Positions 37,201-46,239 of a stretch of 64,000 nucleotides of DNA are shown one piece after another. Every line of letters begins with the position of its first letter. Position 1 is the stretch's first letter. Source of the DNA: Phylloscopus collybita (lineage: Eukaryota > Chordata > Aves > Passeriformes > Phylloscopidae); NCBI GenBank assembly GCA_027886175.1, contig JAJNNQ010000029.1, positions 4,706,501-4,770,500 of the forward strand, given 5' to 3'. The notes below the pieces were generated by a model. The model saw only the letters and a program-made list of their open reading frames with translations, was not told the origin of the DNA and searched no databases. The position numbers and the translations under genes are program-made.

Positions 37201-40200
37201 TAAGCTATGGAAAGGAAAATTAAAAAAATAAATTAAACAAAAATTAAGTAACTACTTTAACATTAGGTAGTATCTCTGCCTGAAACCTGGAAGTTGTATA
37301 CCTACTTTCTGTGTCCCAGTCCAGTGTTATCTTCTACATCATGATTCCAGCTACTACCCAGTAAGCAGTGAAGCAACCACTACTAAAGAGTTTACAAAAA
37401 AAAGTCTGAAGATTTAGCTAGAAGGCAAACTAAAAGCATGTTACAGAAACCATTATGGCAGTTCTTCAAAAACCCCACTGTAATGACACAAACCTTCATT
37501 TCTCATAATCCAACTCCCTTCCCCAAGCCTATGTTAAGTTCACCTAAAATATAACTGACAAAACAAAAATGAAAACAATACCTTCACTCGTCTTTGCATG
37601 TCATCTTCTACATCTTTCAGCATACCTGGAAAAAATCATTGCACTGTTAAAAGCTGAGAAGCATTCCCAGGCACACCTACTTCACTCAGGGGAAAAGAAG
37701 TTTTGAGGGGAAAATCCAACTTAAAAGTGCTTTACATACCCATTAGCCAAAGACTAGACAAAAAAAAAATAAATTTGGGGAATGGTGGGGATGTCCTGGA
37801 ACAATCAAATCAGAATATAGACCAACTGATGCAAAGCTAAAGTGTGAGCTAACTTTTCAAAAATAAATCAATGGAAAGCTCAAATACATACAAAAAAATT
37901 GTGCATCAAAAGATTAACATATGTACTTTTGTATGTACGTAATAGCATATGTATTCATAGCTGTAGAACTACTAGATTGCTTTTTTTTCTAAAGCAACCT
38001 GTTTAGAGTACAACAAATTGTGAGGTAAGAAAGCAGAACTCAAGCAATGCATTTTCCAGTGGTCTGTATCTATACCATGACAAGCTCATGCCTAGCCATT
38101 TTGCTGGCACATCTAAAAGCACTTCTTCTGTTTCTCGGGCACTTAACAAGACAACTGAACCTTTTCTTCAAGGAAACATAATTTGACCTCTCTTTTTACC
38201 AAGTCAGCAATTTCCACAAGACAAACAAAAAACTTAACAGCTGAGACTTCTAGTAGAAGTGTCTGAAAGTAATCACATGCTCAAAAGATAAAGCGGCTGC
38301 TGGACAGATACAAAGAAAGAACAAACTGTACCTGTAACTCTAAGATCTGTCACACTGTTAGCCATTTTAAATCCATAAGTCATTGACTGAAAATCTTCCT
38401 AAAAAAAAAAAAAAAAAAACCAACAAAAAAAACAAAACCAAGAAAGCAATATGCAGTGAAATATAAAAGCTGTAGTTACGTTTTCAGATTGGGGTTTGAG
38501 GTTTTCTTTTTGATTTGGGTTTCTTGGGAGTTATTTTCTTAAAAGATTTTGTGTCTTTCTGCTGTACCTTCTGTTTTGGAAGAGTGGTTGGGGGTGTGAA
38601 TGGGATATGCTTTTCTTTAATTCCATCAAGTACAGAAGTCCAGATTTATTCTACACAGCTGAATACACTCAGAATGAGCACACTGAATGACTTTCCCATC
38701 CAAATCCAGCTTGAGATAATTATTTACTGCATAAATCCTTAACACCAATATGCCCTTCATATTTCATCAAGTGACACCCTAGCAAAATGTTACAGGAACT
38801 ATAGCTGCAAATATTTGATTCATTTTAGATATGGTCAGCAAGAGGGACTTGTCCAAGCTCAGAGGAAATTGCTCTGAGATTGCTCAGAGCACAGAGAACA
38901 GGACTCTGAGCCTATTGCCAGATGGACATTTTAGACAAAAGACAATCATGACTATCTAACATGGAAAAATAAAAAAATTAAACTGGAAGAAAACCACAAC
39001 TCAAATGGATTTTAAATGGTTAACCACAAGACTTGCACTTCTTCTTGAGTGAAATATTTATATGGCTCCAGTATTCAAGGAAAATACAGAAGGAAGAATG
39101 GAACACCTTCATTGGGGAAAACTGCATTTTAAAGGTATCCCGTCTAATACTTTTAGGATGATGAACTGCTATTCCTACTGTATTCTCAAATCAAAACTAA
39201 GAAGTGTCACTAATACATTGTTTTACTTGTATTATGGTATAATGTATATTTAACCCTACAGGAGATGGGAAACACATACCTCCTCAAAAACTGCTGCTTT
39301 GTTAACCTTTTCTCTGGCAATATCACAGATTTTTAGGATTCCAAGAGCAAAAGCCTTCATAGCAGGATCTTCTATGAAGTCCGGATTATGAATATAAAGG
39401 CAAGTGAATACTGTCTGTGCCAAGGAATGTCCTTCTAACCATGTTATCTAGAGAAAAGGAAATTAAATATTTTACTCATGACAGCCAAGTCCTCAGTTTT
39501 ATACATCCATTCTTTCTCCATTTTACTGTGCTTCAAATGCGCATTAGAAACTCCTTATCAAGGCAACCTTCCAAGTACCAAAAAAGGGCAAGTGAAGGTC
39601 CAAACCCATGATTAGGACATGACATTATGTTAAGAGACCTTCACATTTATAAACTTTCTCTGCATAAACAGAGAATGAAAAGTGCAAATGACTGTGAGAG
39701 AAGCCACTGATGTTCTTCATGTTCTCTCTCTCTTATAACATAGAGCTTCTTGTCACAATCTCCTCTCTCTACCACTTTCATGTTTGTTTAAGCTACAGGG
39801 AAAGATCCAGTAACCTTAATTTCTATCTTGAAATAGCAAAAAATACAGTAGAACCTTATTTTTAATATCACCACTGTCCCTTTTGGGGACCAGGAGTAGA
39901 AAAAACAAACGATGTCACACTGTATCAGATGTACTATGATCTTTACATCTTTCTAAGTAAACTGACTGGAAATGTTTTAAAAATATATATATTATTGATG
40001 TAATTTTAAAAGAGTAACTGAAAATAATGAGTACCATTTACTGAGGAAATTAAAGCATATATACAAAAAAAATTGCAATTAATAAGTAACTTTTCAACCT
40101 TTTTTTCCTAAATGTATTTATTTTCTTTCTTCAAAATGCTTCTGTATGCTCAGTCAATTCTGGCTGTACAGAAAGGAGCAACAGAGTCCTACCAGTTACT

Positions 40201-43200
40201 GCACCCTTAGCTTCCAACACAGTCAAACATCAATACAGAGCAGGTAATCAGATAACATACATTTATAAATCCAGAAACTATAAAACCTTTTAAAGGTTTT
40301 AAGGTGCCATCAGCAATCTTCCATATTTCTTAGAGTAAAAAAATTGAAAATCAAAATTAGGCTTTTCATAATAGACTATGCAAATAACTAAATGGAAACT
40401 AAAATATATGTATGTATTTTCTGCTTGGTCAATCTTTTTCTGAGTTCTGCTGGGTTTTTGTCCTTTTTTTTTTTTTTTTTTTTTAAGATGGATTAAGGGA
40501 TTATATTTTGAAAGAAAAAGCATCTAAGCTAAAGAACAGAAAAATGCTTACCAAACAACAAAAACACGTGTCCATTATTCCTACCAGCTCTGGCGAAGTG
40601 AGATCCTTTATTTTAATGGTGCCATCCTTAGAAAAGAAAAAACAAACAAAAAAACAAACCAAAACCCTAAGTACTATGGAAGCACACAGGCAAAATACAA
40701 CTTATTTGTACCAAAGCCAAAAAGGAAATTAAAATTTGTTTAAGACTTCAGAGTAATTGTACACCACTAGCTTTACCAACCAGCTTCACATCTCAATTCC
40801 TAAAAACTTTACATTCCCATCAGTTAACACTCACCAAACATAAAACGACCCAAAGAGAATACTAACGTAACAATTCTTATTTATTACTAGCCAAAAAAAG
40901 TTTAAAACCAGTTAACTCCTATCACTAAAATCACAAAATAGTGTAATCATAATAAAGATTGAACAAGGAACAATATGAAGGACCAATTCTTTGAAGACTG
41001 CTTTTTAAACTGGAAAATACTTGGTAGTGTTTTACTGCCTTAAGGGTCAACACCCAAAAGGCTACAACTTTGATCATTTAATTTGCCCAATGTATGCAAT
41101 CCTGCATATGTTCTACATGACTTAGTCAGTATTTTACAGAGTTCTCTGACTCTATTCCAAATGTAAAAAAAAAAAAAACAACTTTTCTCTCTGAGTGCAT
41201 TATTTTTTTCAAAATAACAGCAAGTCTTTCAACCTCTGTCCTCCAATTTACCTTGATCATAAATCAAAGGTTAATCATTACTGTCAATGTTGGTAAATTA
41301 TCCAGCTTCTGTTTAATGTTGATAAATTCAAAGAATGATAAAGTGTTCATTTCCAGCTTTTTTAAGGAAGTTGGTTTCCATTCAGGTTAAACAGAAGCTA
41401 ACCAATACATCTTCATATAAAAGACAAGTTTTGAGCAAGCATGGAGTGACTGGCAAAACATTGTTGGAAATATATTTACTTGAGGTATCAATACTCAATA
41501 ATTTCACAGTACTTTTCACTGGAAGAGTTAGCATCATTGTGATAATGCAGGTAACAAGAAAGGTAAATATCACAAGCTATTTTTTACTTAATTATCCAAA
41601 AGAAAAAAAGAAAAACGTAAATTTCTAGAGAAGATTGAAAACATTAATTATGCTGTATTGTGCTTAAGTGTAATTTAACAAAAAACTATGTATTTCTACA
41701 GACTGTATAGGCAAAACCCAGGAAAGTCACACAAACCTTTATAGCTTGCTCGAAGTTAAGAACCTTCCTGTTAACTTGATTTCCAATCATACCAGCATCC
41801 ATCTTGGGATCCATCATTTCAATGGCAGACATGGCTTCAAAAAGACCAAAACTAAGAACACAAATAAAAAAATGTGCTGAATGTAATTATTCTATACAAA
41901 ATAGTCTTCATAAACTAATGAAAAAGAACAGAGGAAGACAAACCAAGTACACTGTATTCTGACCACAGACAATAAGGTATGTAAACACTAGTACTGATCT
42001 TCAGAGATCATGTCTTTCAGGAAGTTAAGGATCTCTCAACAAGTCCATAGGAAAAGAGATGGCTAAAAGTGAAAGAAAATTATTAGCCTTTCTCTAAGGA
42101 TGAAGAACACTCCTGAGTGAAATATCCCACTACTATCTCTTTGCACACTGGTTTCTGTAAACTTCATAGCATCTTAAACATCATGTAAAATCATAAATTG
42201 ATATTAACTGAACAAGCTGTTCTTTATTACACCACACCCAAAAGAATCAAGTATATGTCCCCCACACACTAATGACAATATGCATGACATAAACTAATAT
42301 ATATTGAATGTACCAGTTTGTTTAAAATGGACATGTTAAGCAAAATTATACAAAAAAATAAAAACCCTCAGCATATGACAACATATCACTTGTAGTCACA
42401 GCATAAAAGCTTGCAGAGGAGCCACACCAGAAGAAGATTTGCCTGCATATGAAGAGATAGAGTGCTTCACTTTATTATGACATTCGCCAGAACTCCTGCA
42501 TGAGTCTTCATAACACAAAAAGTTCATTGCATGTGGCACATTTAAATTATGGAAAGTGCATTTGCTGTATATGCTCTGAAACGTTCTTATGTATGAACCT
42601 ACACCTGAAAATGTGCTTTGATTAAACTAAATAACTAGCTGGTGACATCCCTGCACACACTTTTAAGCAGGTTTTCATTTAATAGTGTGCTCCTGTTTTC
42701 TGAGCTATTAGTTTCAAGTATAACTTTTTTCTTTACTCGAGTGAACGCCTTCACTCAGAAGAATTTAATCTTTAAAATATTTAAGTTATTTAATTGATCA
42801 TTCTTCAATAAATTCAGCATGTCTTTACCACATGCTTCTCTTTGAAATATTCTTTCAATGTGCAAAGTTCTCACTTTCGGCTTTTAAGATGTTATTTAAG
42901 TTGCATTAAAGCATACAAATTGTTTATCAAGCACTTGATAAAGACACTTGAGACAACCAAGTTTAAAACCTTTCTGGCCTTTTTTCATAAAAGCATGTCC
43001 AATAAAATAGTGCAGCAGTGTAATCACCACAGATCATAAGATGTGCTATGAACTTCTAAAATACAATTTCAGTTGCATTGAAAAATGTTATACTTCGATC
43101 ATCTGATATGTTCAGCACTCATACAGGTGCAGCATACACACACTGCTAAGCATGCATGATATTCAATATACTTCAAATACTTTATTTAAATTAAAAGTCT

Positions 43201-46200
43201 AAAAAAGCTTAGTAATTAGGTAACATTAACACGTTTGCAGCAATCTTATTTGAAAGTCAGAATCATCCCACAGACATACTTACAGCTTGTCATGAAGCAG
43301 CTCTCCTAGCTTCAGCTCTACAAAGGAACAGGACAAAACAAACAATTACAATCATCCTACTAGCACAGCTTTTCCAGGGTAGTCTTGTCATGCACTGAAC
43401 TGCCTTATGCCAAGAGAGAACAAGCTGTAGGAGCAGATCAGGCATTTCTACTAGCATTGCATTTGCATGTCCTGGGTTTGGTAGCTTGTGAGGGGGTGGC
43501 TACCAGGGATGGCTTTTGTGAGAAATTGCCAGAAGCTTCTTCCATGTCCAGCAGAGCCAATCCCCTGATGGCTCCAGAGATGGACGTGCCACTGGGCCAA
43601 TTAGAAACAATGATACATCTGTGGCAACATATTTAAGAAGAAAACAAACAAACAAACAAACAAAGTTGCACGGTTTTAATTGCAGATGGAGAAGAGTCGA
43701 GTGAGAACATGGGAGAAGAAGAGCCCTGCAGACATGAAGGTCAGTGCAGAAGGCAGGAAAAGGTGCTCCAGGCTTTGGAGCTGAGATTCCCCTGCAGCCT
43801 GTGGTGCAGCCCATGGTGAGGCAGCTGTGCCCCTGCAGCCCATGGAGCTCCATGGGGATGCAGAGATGCACCTGCAGTTGGTGGAAGAGACCCACACCAG
43901 GGCAGGTGGATGCACAAAGGAGTCTGTGAGCCCAAAGGAGGTCCCATGCTGGAGCAGCCTGTGCTTGAAGGACTGCATCCCATGGAAGAGTGACCCAGGA
44001 TGCAGCAGTTTTGGGAGGACTGCTGCCCATGGGATGGACTCACACTGCAGCAGGTCACTGAGAGCTGCTGTTGCTCGTGAGATGGACTCACATTGAGAAA
44101 TTCATGGAGAACTGAATTCATGAATTCACTGGTCTCCCGTGGCAGGGACCCCACAGTGCAGCAGGGAAACACCCCGCTCCCTGAGCAGTGGGAGAAGCCT
44201 TGGGTGATGAAGTGACCACAACCCCCCGTTGCTGTCTCCCTGTGCTGCTGGGGTAGGCAGCAGAGCTGGAAGGAGGGAGAGGTGGCAGGAAGCTGTTTTT
44301 CAAGGATTGTTTTACTTCTCATTGTCCTGCTCTGATTTTGTCAGTAATAAATTCATATCTCTAAGCTGAGCTAGATTTCCCATGACAGTATTTGGTGAGT
44401 GATCTCTCCCACTCCTTATTGTAACCCATGAAACCTCATTAAGTTTTCTCTCCTCTGTCCACCTGCAGAACAAGGGGAGTGAGCAGTTTTGCTGGGTGCC
44501 CAGTATCTGGCCCAAGTCAACCCATGACACTACTGCTTTTGCTTACAAAGCACTTTCAAGACTGAAAGACTAAAAAAAACCCAGTGATTCACAGTGTATC
44601 CTCATCCCTCTGCTATTCTAGTAGTTAAGGAAAAAAGCTGATATCCTAGGCTGCATCTGAAGCAGTGTGGGCAGCAGGTGAAGGGAGGGGATTCTGCCCC
44701 TCTGCTCTGGCAAGGCCCCATCTGGAACCCTGCATCCAGCTCTGGGGTCCTAGCACAGGAATGACATGGATCTGTTGGTGCAAGATCAAAAGAGGCTAAC
44801 AAAAATCAATGGAAAAATTCTAATTCTAAATTAGAATTCTAAAATTCTAAATCTCTTCTTTCCTATGAAGACAGGCTGATAGTGGGGGCTGTTCAGCCTG
44901 GAGAAGAAAAGGGTCTATGGGGAAACCTCTAGCATCCTTCCAGTTCATAAAGGAAGGCTAGAAAAGAGCTGGAGAGGGACTTCTTACAAGGGCATGTTTA
45001 GTACATGGGGACTAAAAGCGAGATTTAGATTAAATATTGGGAAGAAATTCTTAACTGTGAGGGTGGTGAATCACTGGAACAGGTTGCCTAGAGAAGTTGT
45101 GGATCCTCCAGTGCCAGGATCCCCCCATTCCCAGCACTGTTCAAGGCCAGGCTGAATGGGGCTTGGAGCAACATAATCTGGTGAAAGGGGTCCCTGTCCA
45201 TGGCAGGGGAGTTGGAATGAGATGGTTTTTAAGGTCCCTTCCAACCCAAATTATTCTGTGATGATTATTCTGTGAAATAGTAGCAACTGAACAGCCTGGA
45301 ATACAGCTGTTTCCTTTGCTCCTTTATTCAGGTGCCTTAGTCTTTTCCAGGGGAGACTAATGAAAGGCTTGCTTTTCCTTGTTTTTTTAGGAGCTTTTAA
45401 AGGAGTCTTTAGATATATCTGATGGGTATATACAGACACAAGTAATACAAAGAAATAATTATGTACAAGTAATTTAGAATAATATAGAGAAATAATATAC
45501 AGAAATTGTGTTCATCATTATGTAATATTCCATGTGTTAAGATGCAGTTTTTATATTTATTTTTCCCTAGTGTCATCATAAAATCAGTTGAAAAAACTGT
45601 AAACTAGCAGTAGCACCTAATCATAACAAAGGCACTGTTTAAATGGAAGCAACATCCCATTACTGAGACATGTTGCATCAGTTCAAAATCTCAGACTTGT
45701 TTCAAAGATGAAAAATGATGTACTGATGAATTAATTATTGGACCCTGGAAATCCAAAAATACACAAGAAAGTAATGGAGTGTTGACTCGGCATGCGGGAA
45801 TGACATTTCCACTTGGCAGAAGAGACAGCAAGAAAACTTTGCAAAGAAAAAAAAGCAGATGTGAAAATGCATAAGATGAAAAAACTTTAATTAAAGAGGT
45901 ATTTACGTAATCTGGAAGAGGAAGCAAAGTGAGGTAGCTCGTGATAATTCCAACCTCAGAGTTAATGCAGAATCAATAACTAATTCATCTGAAGCTTGAA
46001 CCTGGGTCAAACTGTTGCTCCAAAAAGCTCCAGGAACTATGCTTAAACCTCCAAAGGATTCCAAATTTTCTCAGAATGAAAGGACTACAACTCACCTCTA
46101 CAAGCTTCTTCAAAATCCTGGGTTATATCTATCCAGCTGGTATTACTCTTTTCCATCTTGTCAGGCATACCAAGTTCCCATCCTGAATCATCATCTTCTA

Positions 46201-46219
46201 CTGTAGCTTTCATAACCAT
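22173..46219 (-). CDS. NAA35: NAA35 (N-alpha-acetyltransferase 35, NatC auxiliary subunit; MAK10 homologue), complete
   Basis: Twenty-two coding exons can be read from the ATG at 46217-46219 to the TGA at 22173-22175. Phases join at every junction and the total is 2178 nt, i.e. 725 residues, the length of human NAA35. Near-identity to the human protein is visible throughout (for example [58 protein letters not shown]). NAA35 is the large non-catalytic subunit of NatC. With the catalytic NAA30 and small NAA38 it acetylates nascent Met-Leu/Ile/Phe/Trp N-termini at the ribosome in the cytosol. A strongly basic run near residues 555-568 (exon 18) is a plausible RNA/ribosome contact (inference). 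The start shows two in-frame Mets ([14 protein letters not shown]); the first is taken as in human. No frameshift or internal stop is seen. One intron uses a GC donor. Convergent with GOLM1. Confidence 0.97.
22737..22817 (-). CDS. NAA35: NAA35 exon 22 (residues 680-706)
   Basis: Starts [20 protein letters not shown] and ends GHKKDSK. Acceptor GTGTTTAG, donor GTAAAG. Confidence 0.95.
22818..23981 (-). other. NAA35 intron 21
   Basis: Holds a 55-bp tandem duplication (23446-23555). Nothing else recognised. Confidence 0.7.
23446..23555. repeat. 55-bp tandem duplication
   Basis: Two diverged copies, about 23446-23500 and 23501-23555. Each contains ATTCCTAC(C/T)CATGTTTA, then TGCTGAGAAAACT, then CTCCA(A/G)GGAACAAG. 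Period 55, with only a handful of substitutions. Confidence 0.88.
23982..24104 (-). CDS. NAA35: NAA35 exon 21 (residues 639-679)
   Basis: Starts [20 protein letters not shown] and ends ENIPNPDNE. Acceptor ATCACAG, donor GTAAGA. Confidence 0.96.
24690..25265 (+). mobile_element. old CR1 LINE fragment, sense
   Basis: A diverged CR1 tail in NAA35 intron 20. Recognisable pieces are GCCAACAAGGTGC, AATGCTGCATCCAGGGCTG, AAGCCGCAAGGAGAGGTCAG and, near the end, CTGGATCAGGTT. Much older than the other copies in the window. Confidence 0.6.
25715..25855 (-). CDS. NAA35: NAA35 exon 20 (residues 592-638)
   Basis: Starts [20 protein letters not shown] and ends [10 protein letters not shown]. Acceptor TTTTTTAG, donor GTGAGT. 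Confidence 0.97.
26109..26176 (-). CDS. NAA35: NAA35 exon 19 (residues 569-591)
   Basis: Encodes [20 protein letters not shown] and MYK. Acceptor TTTGCAG, donor GTAACT. Confidence 0.96.
26177..28904 (-). other. NAA35 introns 17 and 18 (around exon 18)
   Basis: Apart from exon 18 (27142-27278), no repeat family, RNA gene or further exon recognised. Confidence 0.6.
27142..27278 (-). CDS. NAA35: NAA35 exon 18 (residues 523-568), basic run
   Basis: Encodes [20 protein letters not shown] through [12 protein letters not shown] plus one base. The Lys-rich run is the most basic segment of the protein. Acceptor TGTGCAG, donor GTACCT. Confidence 0.96.
28905..29083 (-). CDS. NAA35: NAA35 exon 17 (residues 464-522)
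   Basis: Starts [20 protein letters not shown] and ends MHEYYYVYW, with Trp split by the intron. Acceptor TCTCGACAG after a long T-run, donor GTAAGA. Confidence 0.96.
29084..30292 (-). other. NAA35 intron 16
   Basis: Starts (gene sense: ends) with a long T-run next to the exon 17 acceptor (A-run at about 29094-29112 on the plus strand). Nothing else recognised. Confidence 0.65.
30293..30391 (-). CDS. NAA35: NAA35 exon 16 (residues 431-463)
   Basis: Starts [20 protein letters not shown] and ends TLQDE. Acceptor CTTTCAG, donor GTAAGG. Confidence 0.96.
30695..31295 (+). mobile_element. CR1 LINE 3' fragment, sense
   Basis: Classical CR1 3' region from GGCCAGTGGCATCCTGGCC, through GGGGCTGTTTAGCCTGGAGA, GCCAGGGGAGGTTT and the ATTGGAACCA segment, to TTTTTTCCAACCTAAATAAT. 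In NAA35 intron 15, antisense to the gene. Frames inside are broken; only the 3' end of the element is present. Confidence 0.92.
31664..31730 (-). CDS. NAA35: NAA35 exon 15 (residues 408-430)
   Basis: Encodes (K)[19 protein letters not shown] and CVR. Acceptor CCTTTTTAG, donor GTAAGT. Confidence 0.96.
31958..32064 (-). CDS. NAA35: NAA35 exon 14 (residues 373-407)
   Basis: Starts [20 protein letters not shown] and ends PPVLSP plus two bases of Lys408. Acceptor ACTTTTAG, donor GTAAGT. Confidence 0.96.
33068..33245 (-). mobile_element. CR1 LINE 3' fragment, antisense
   Basis: Starts ATAGAATCACAGAATGGTTT (the CR1 3' end in antisense), then CAGGGACACCTTCC and CCTGTTCCAATGCCTCATCA, ending near the palindrome at 33254. 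In NAA35 intron 13. Confidence 0.9.
33254..33283. repeat. perfect 30-bp palindrome
   Basis: Left arm AAATATCACCAGTTA is followed directly by its exact reverse complement TAACTGGTGATATTT, with no spacer. It starts about 10 bp after the CR1 fragment ends. Confidence 0.95.
33393..33452 (-). CDS. NAA35: NAA35 exon 13 (residues 353-372), GC splice donor
   Basis: Encodes [20 protein letters not shown]. Acceptor ACGTTAG. The downstream donor reads CAG|GCAAGT (intron starts at 33392), a GC donor. The next exon resumes exactly at TTFLVDNK as in human, so no GT alternative fits. Confidence 0.93.
34504..34682 (-). CDS. NAA35: NAA35 exon 12 (residues 293-352)
   Basis: Starts [20 protein letters not shown] and ends NLTNLHCIL. 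Acceptor TCCTTTAG, donor GTAAGC. Confidence 0.97.
35178..35292 (-). CDS. NAA35: NAA35 exon 11 (residues 255-292)
   Basis: Starts [20 protein letters not shown] and ends NDTTKG plus one base. Acceptor CTTTCAG, donor GTATGT. Confidence 0.96.
36086..36169 (-). CDS. NAA35: NAA35 exon 10 (residues 227-254)
   Basis: Encodes [20 protein letters not shown] and LIAFTKKE. Acceptor ATTACAG, donor GTACGT. Confidence 0.95.
36214..36800 (-). mobile_element. CR1 LINE 3' fragment, antisense
   Basis: Runs from ATCATAGACTCATAGAATAT (antisense CR1 3' end) through GAGCCTGTTCCAGTGCCCAG, CTAATATCCAACCTAAACCT and CTCCAGGCTGAACAGGCCAA to TGTGGTGCCCAGAACTCC. It fills most of the 752-bp NAA35 intron 9. Confidence 0.93.
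36922..36972 (-). CDS. NAA35: NAA35 exon 9 (residues 210-226), 51 bp
   Basis: Encodes [17 protein letters not shown]. Acceptor CCTTGCAG, donor GTAATG. A 51-bp exon flanked on its 3' side by an intron mostly made of CR1. Confidence 0.94.
37582..37625 (-). CDS. NAA35: NAA35 exon 8 (residues 195-209), 44 bp
   Basis: Encodes (G)[14 protein letters not shown]. Acceptor TTTTTTCCAG, donor GTATTG. Confidence 0.94.
38332..38398 (-). CDS. NAA35: NAA35 exon 7 (residues 173-194)
   Basis: Encodes [20 protein letters not shown] and VT plus one base. The acceptor AG follows a homopolymer T-run of about 19 with no other spacing. Donor GTACAG. Confidence 0.95.
39280..39447 (-). CDS. NAA35: NAA35 exon 6 (residues 117-172)
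   Basis: Begins [20 protein letters not shown] and ends AAVFEE. Acceptor TTCTCTAG, donor GTATGT. Confidence 0.96.
40552..40626 (-). CDS. NAA35: NAA35 exon 5 (residues 92-116)
   Basis: Encodes [20 protein letters not shown] followed by CFCCL. Acceptor TTCTAAG, donor GTAAGC. Confidence 0.95.
41737..41851 (-). CDS. NAA35: NAA35 exon 4 (residues 53-91)
   Basis: Encodes [20 protein letters not shown] and on to NFEQAIK. Acceptor TTCTTAG, donor GTTTGT. The [10 protein letters not shown] motif is a hallmark of the Mak10 family. Confidence 0.97.
43284..43317 (-). CDS. NAA35: NAA35 exon 3 (residues 42-52), 34-bp microexon
   Basis: Encodes [11 protein letters not shown] and two bases of Leu53. Acceptor TTTGTAG, donor GTAAGT. 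Too short for frame-based detection; called from splice sites, phase and identity to human. Confidence 0.95.
43468..44529 (+). mobile_element. solo LTR of an endogenous retrovirus, passerine ERVL-like type
   Basis: About 1.06 kb, starting TGTCCTGGGTTTGG and ending CAACCCATGACA (TG..CA ends). It contains a TATA-like ATATTTAAG (43629-43637), an AAAC run, repeated CTGCAGCCCATGG-type units, AATAAA at 44346-44351, and a U5-like end with GGTGAGTGATCTCTCCC. This layout matches an LTR type recalled as abundant in songbird genomes. No gag, pol or env is present, so it is a solo LTR. It lies in NAA35 intron 2 in the opposite orientation to the gene. No clear target-site duplication is visible at the chosen ends. 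Confidence 0.8.
43641..43664. repeat. (AAAC)n microsatellite
   Basis: About six AAAC units just downstream of the TATA-like motif in the solo LTR. Confidence 0.85.
44640..45275 (+). mobile_element. CR1 LINE 3' fragment, sense
   Basis: From GGCTGCATCTGAAGCAGTGT, through GGCTGTTCAGCCTGGAGAAG, AGATTTAGATTAAATATTGG and TCACTGGAACAGGTTGCCTA, to AAGGTCCCTTCCAACCCAAA and ATTCTGTGATGATTATTCTGTGA. It lies close downstream of the solo LTR in NAA35 intron 2. An AT-rich inverted repeat sits inside at about 44815-44850. Confidence 0.92.
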
Positions 46220-46239
46220 GATGCTGCACCTCTAAATTC
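46096..46239 (-). CDS. NAA35: NAA35 exon 2 (start codon; residues 1-41)
   Basis: Acceptor CTCTCTGGCAG, a short 5' UTR, then ATG at 46219-46217. It encodes [20 protein letters not shown] and on to DFEEACR plus one base. Donor GTGAG starts at 46095. Confidence 0.95.

Larger units (their letters stand above)
36973..43283 (-). other. NAA35 introns 3 to 8
   Basis: Introns between exons 9 and 3. They contain homopolymer A/T runs (38401-38419, 40463-40484, about 41167-41180) but no recognised transposon or RNA gene. Confidence 0.6.
43318..46095 (-). other. NAA35 intron 2, repeat-rich
   Basis: Largely made of the solo LTR (43468-44529) and a CR1 tail (44640-45275). The remaining roughly 800 bp next to exon 2 show nothing recognisable. 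Confidence 0.75.

Noticed and set aside
43500..44322. Overlapping frames of 176-193 residues
   Set aside because: They lie inside the solo LTR, whose repeated CTGCAG/CCATGG units keep several frames open. No retroviral or host protein is encoded.
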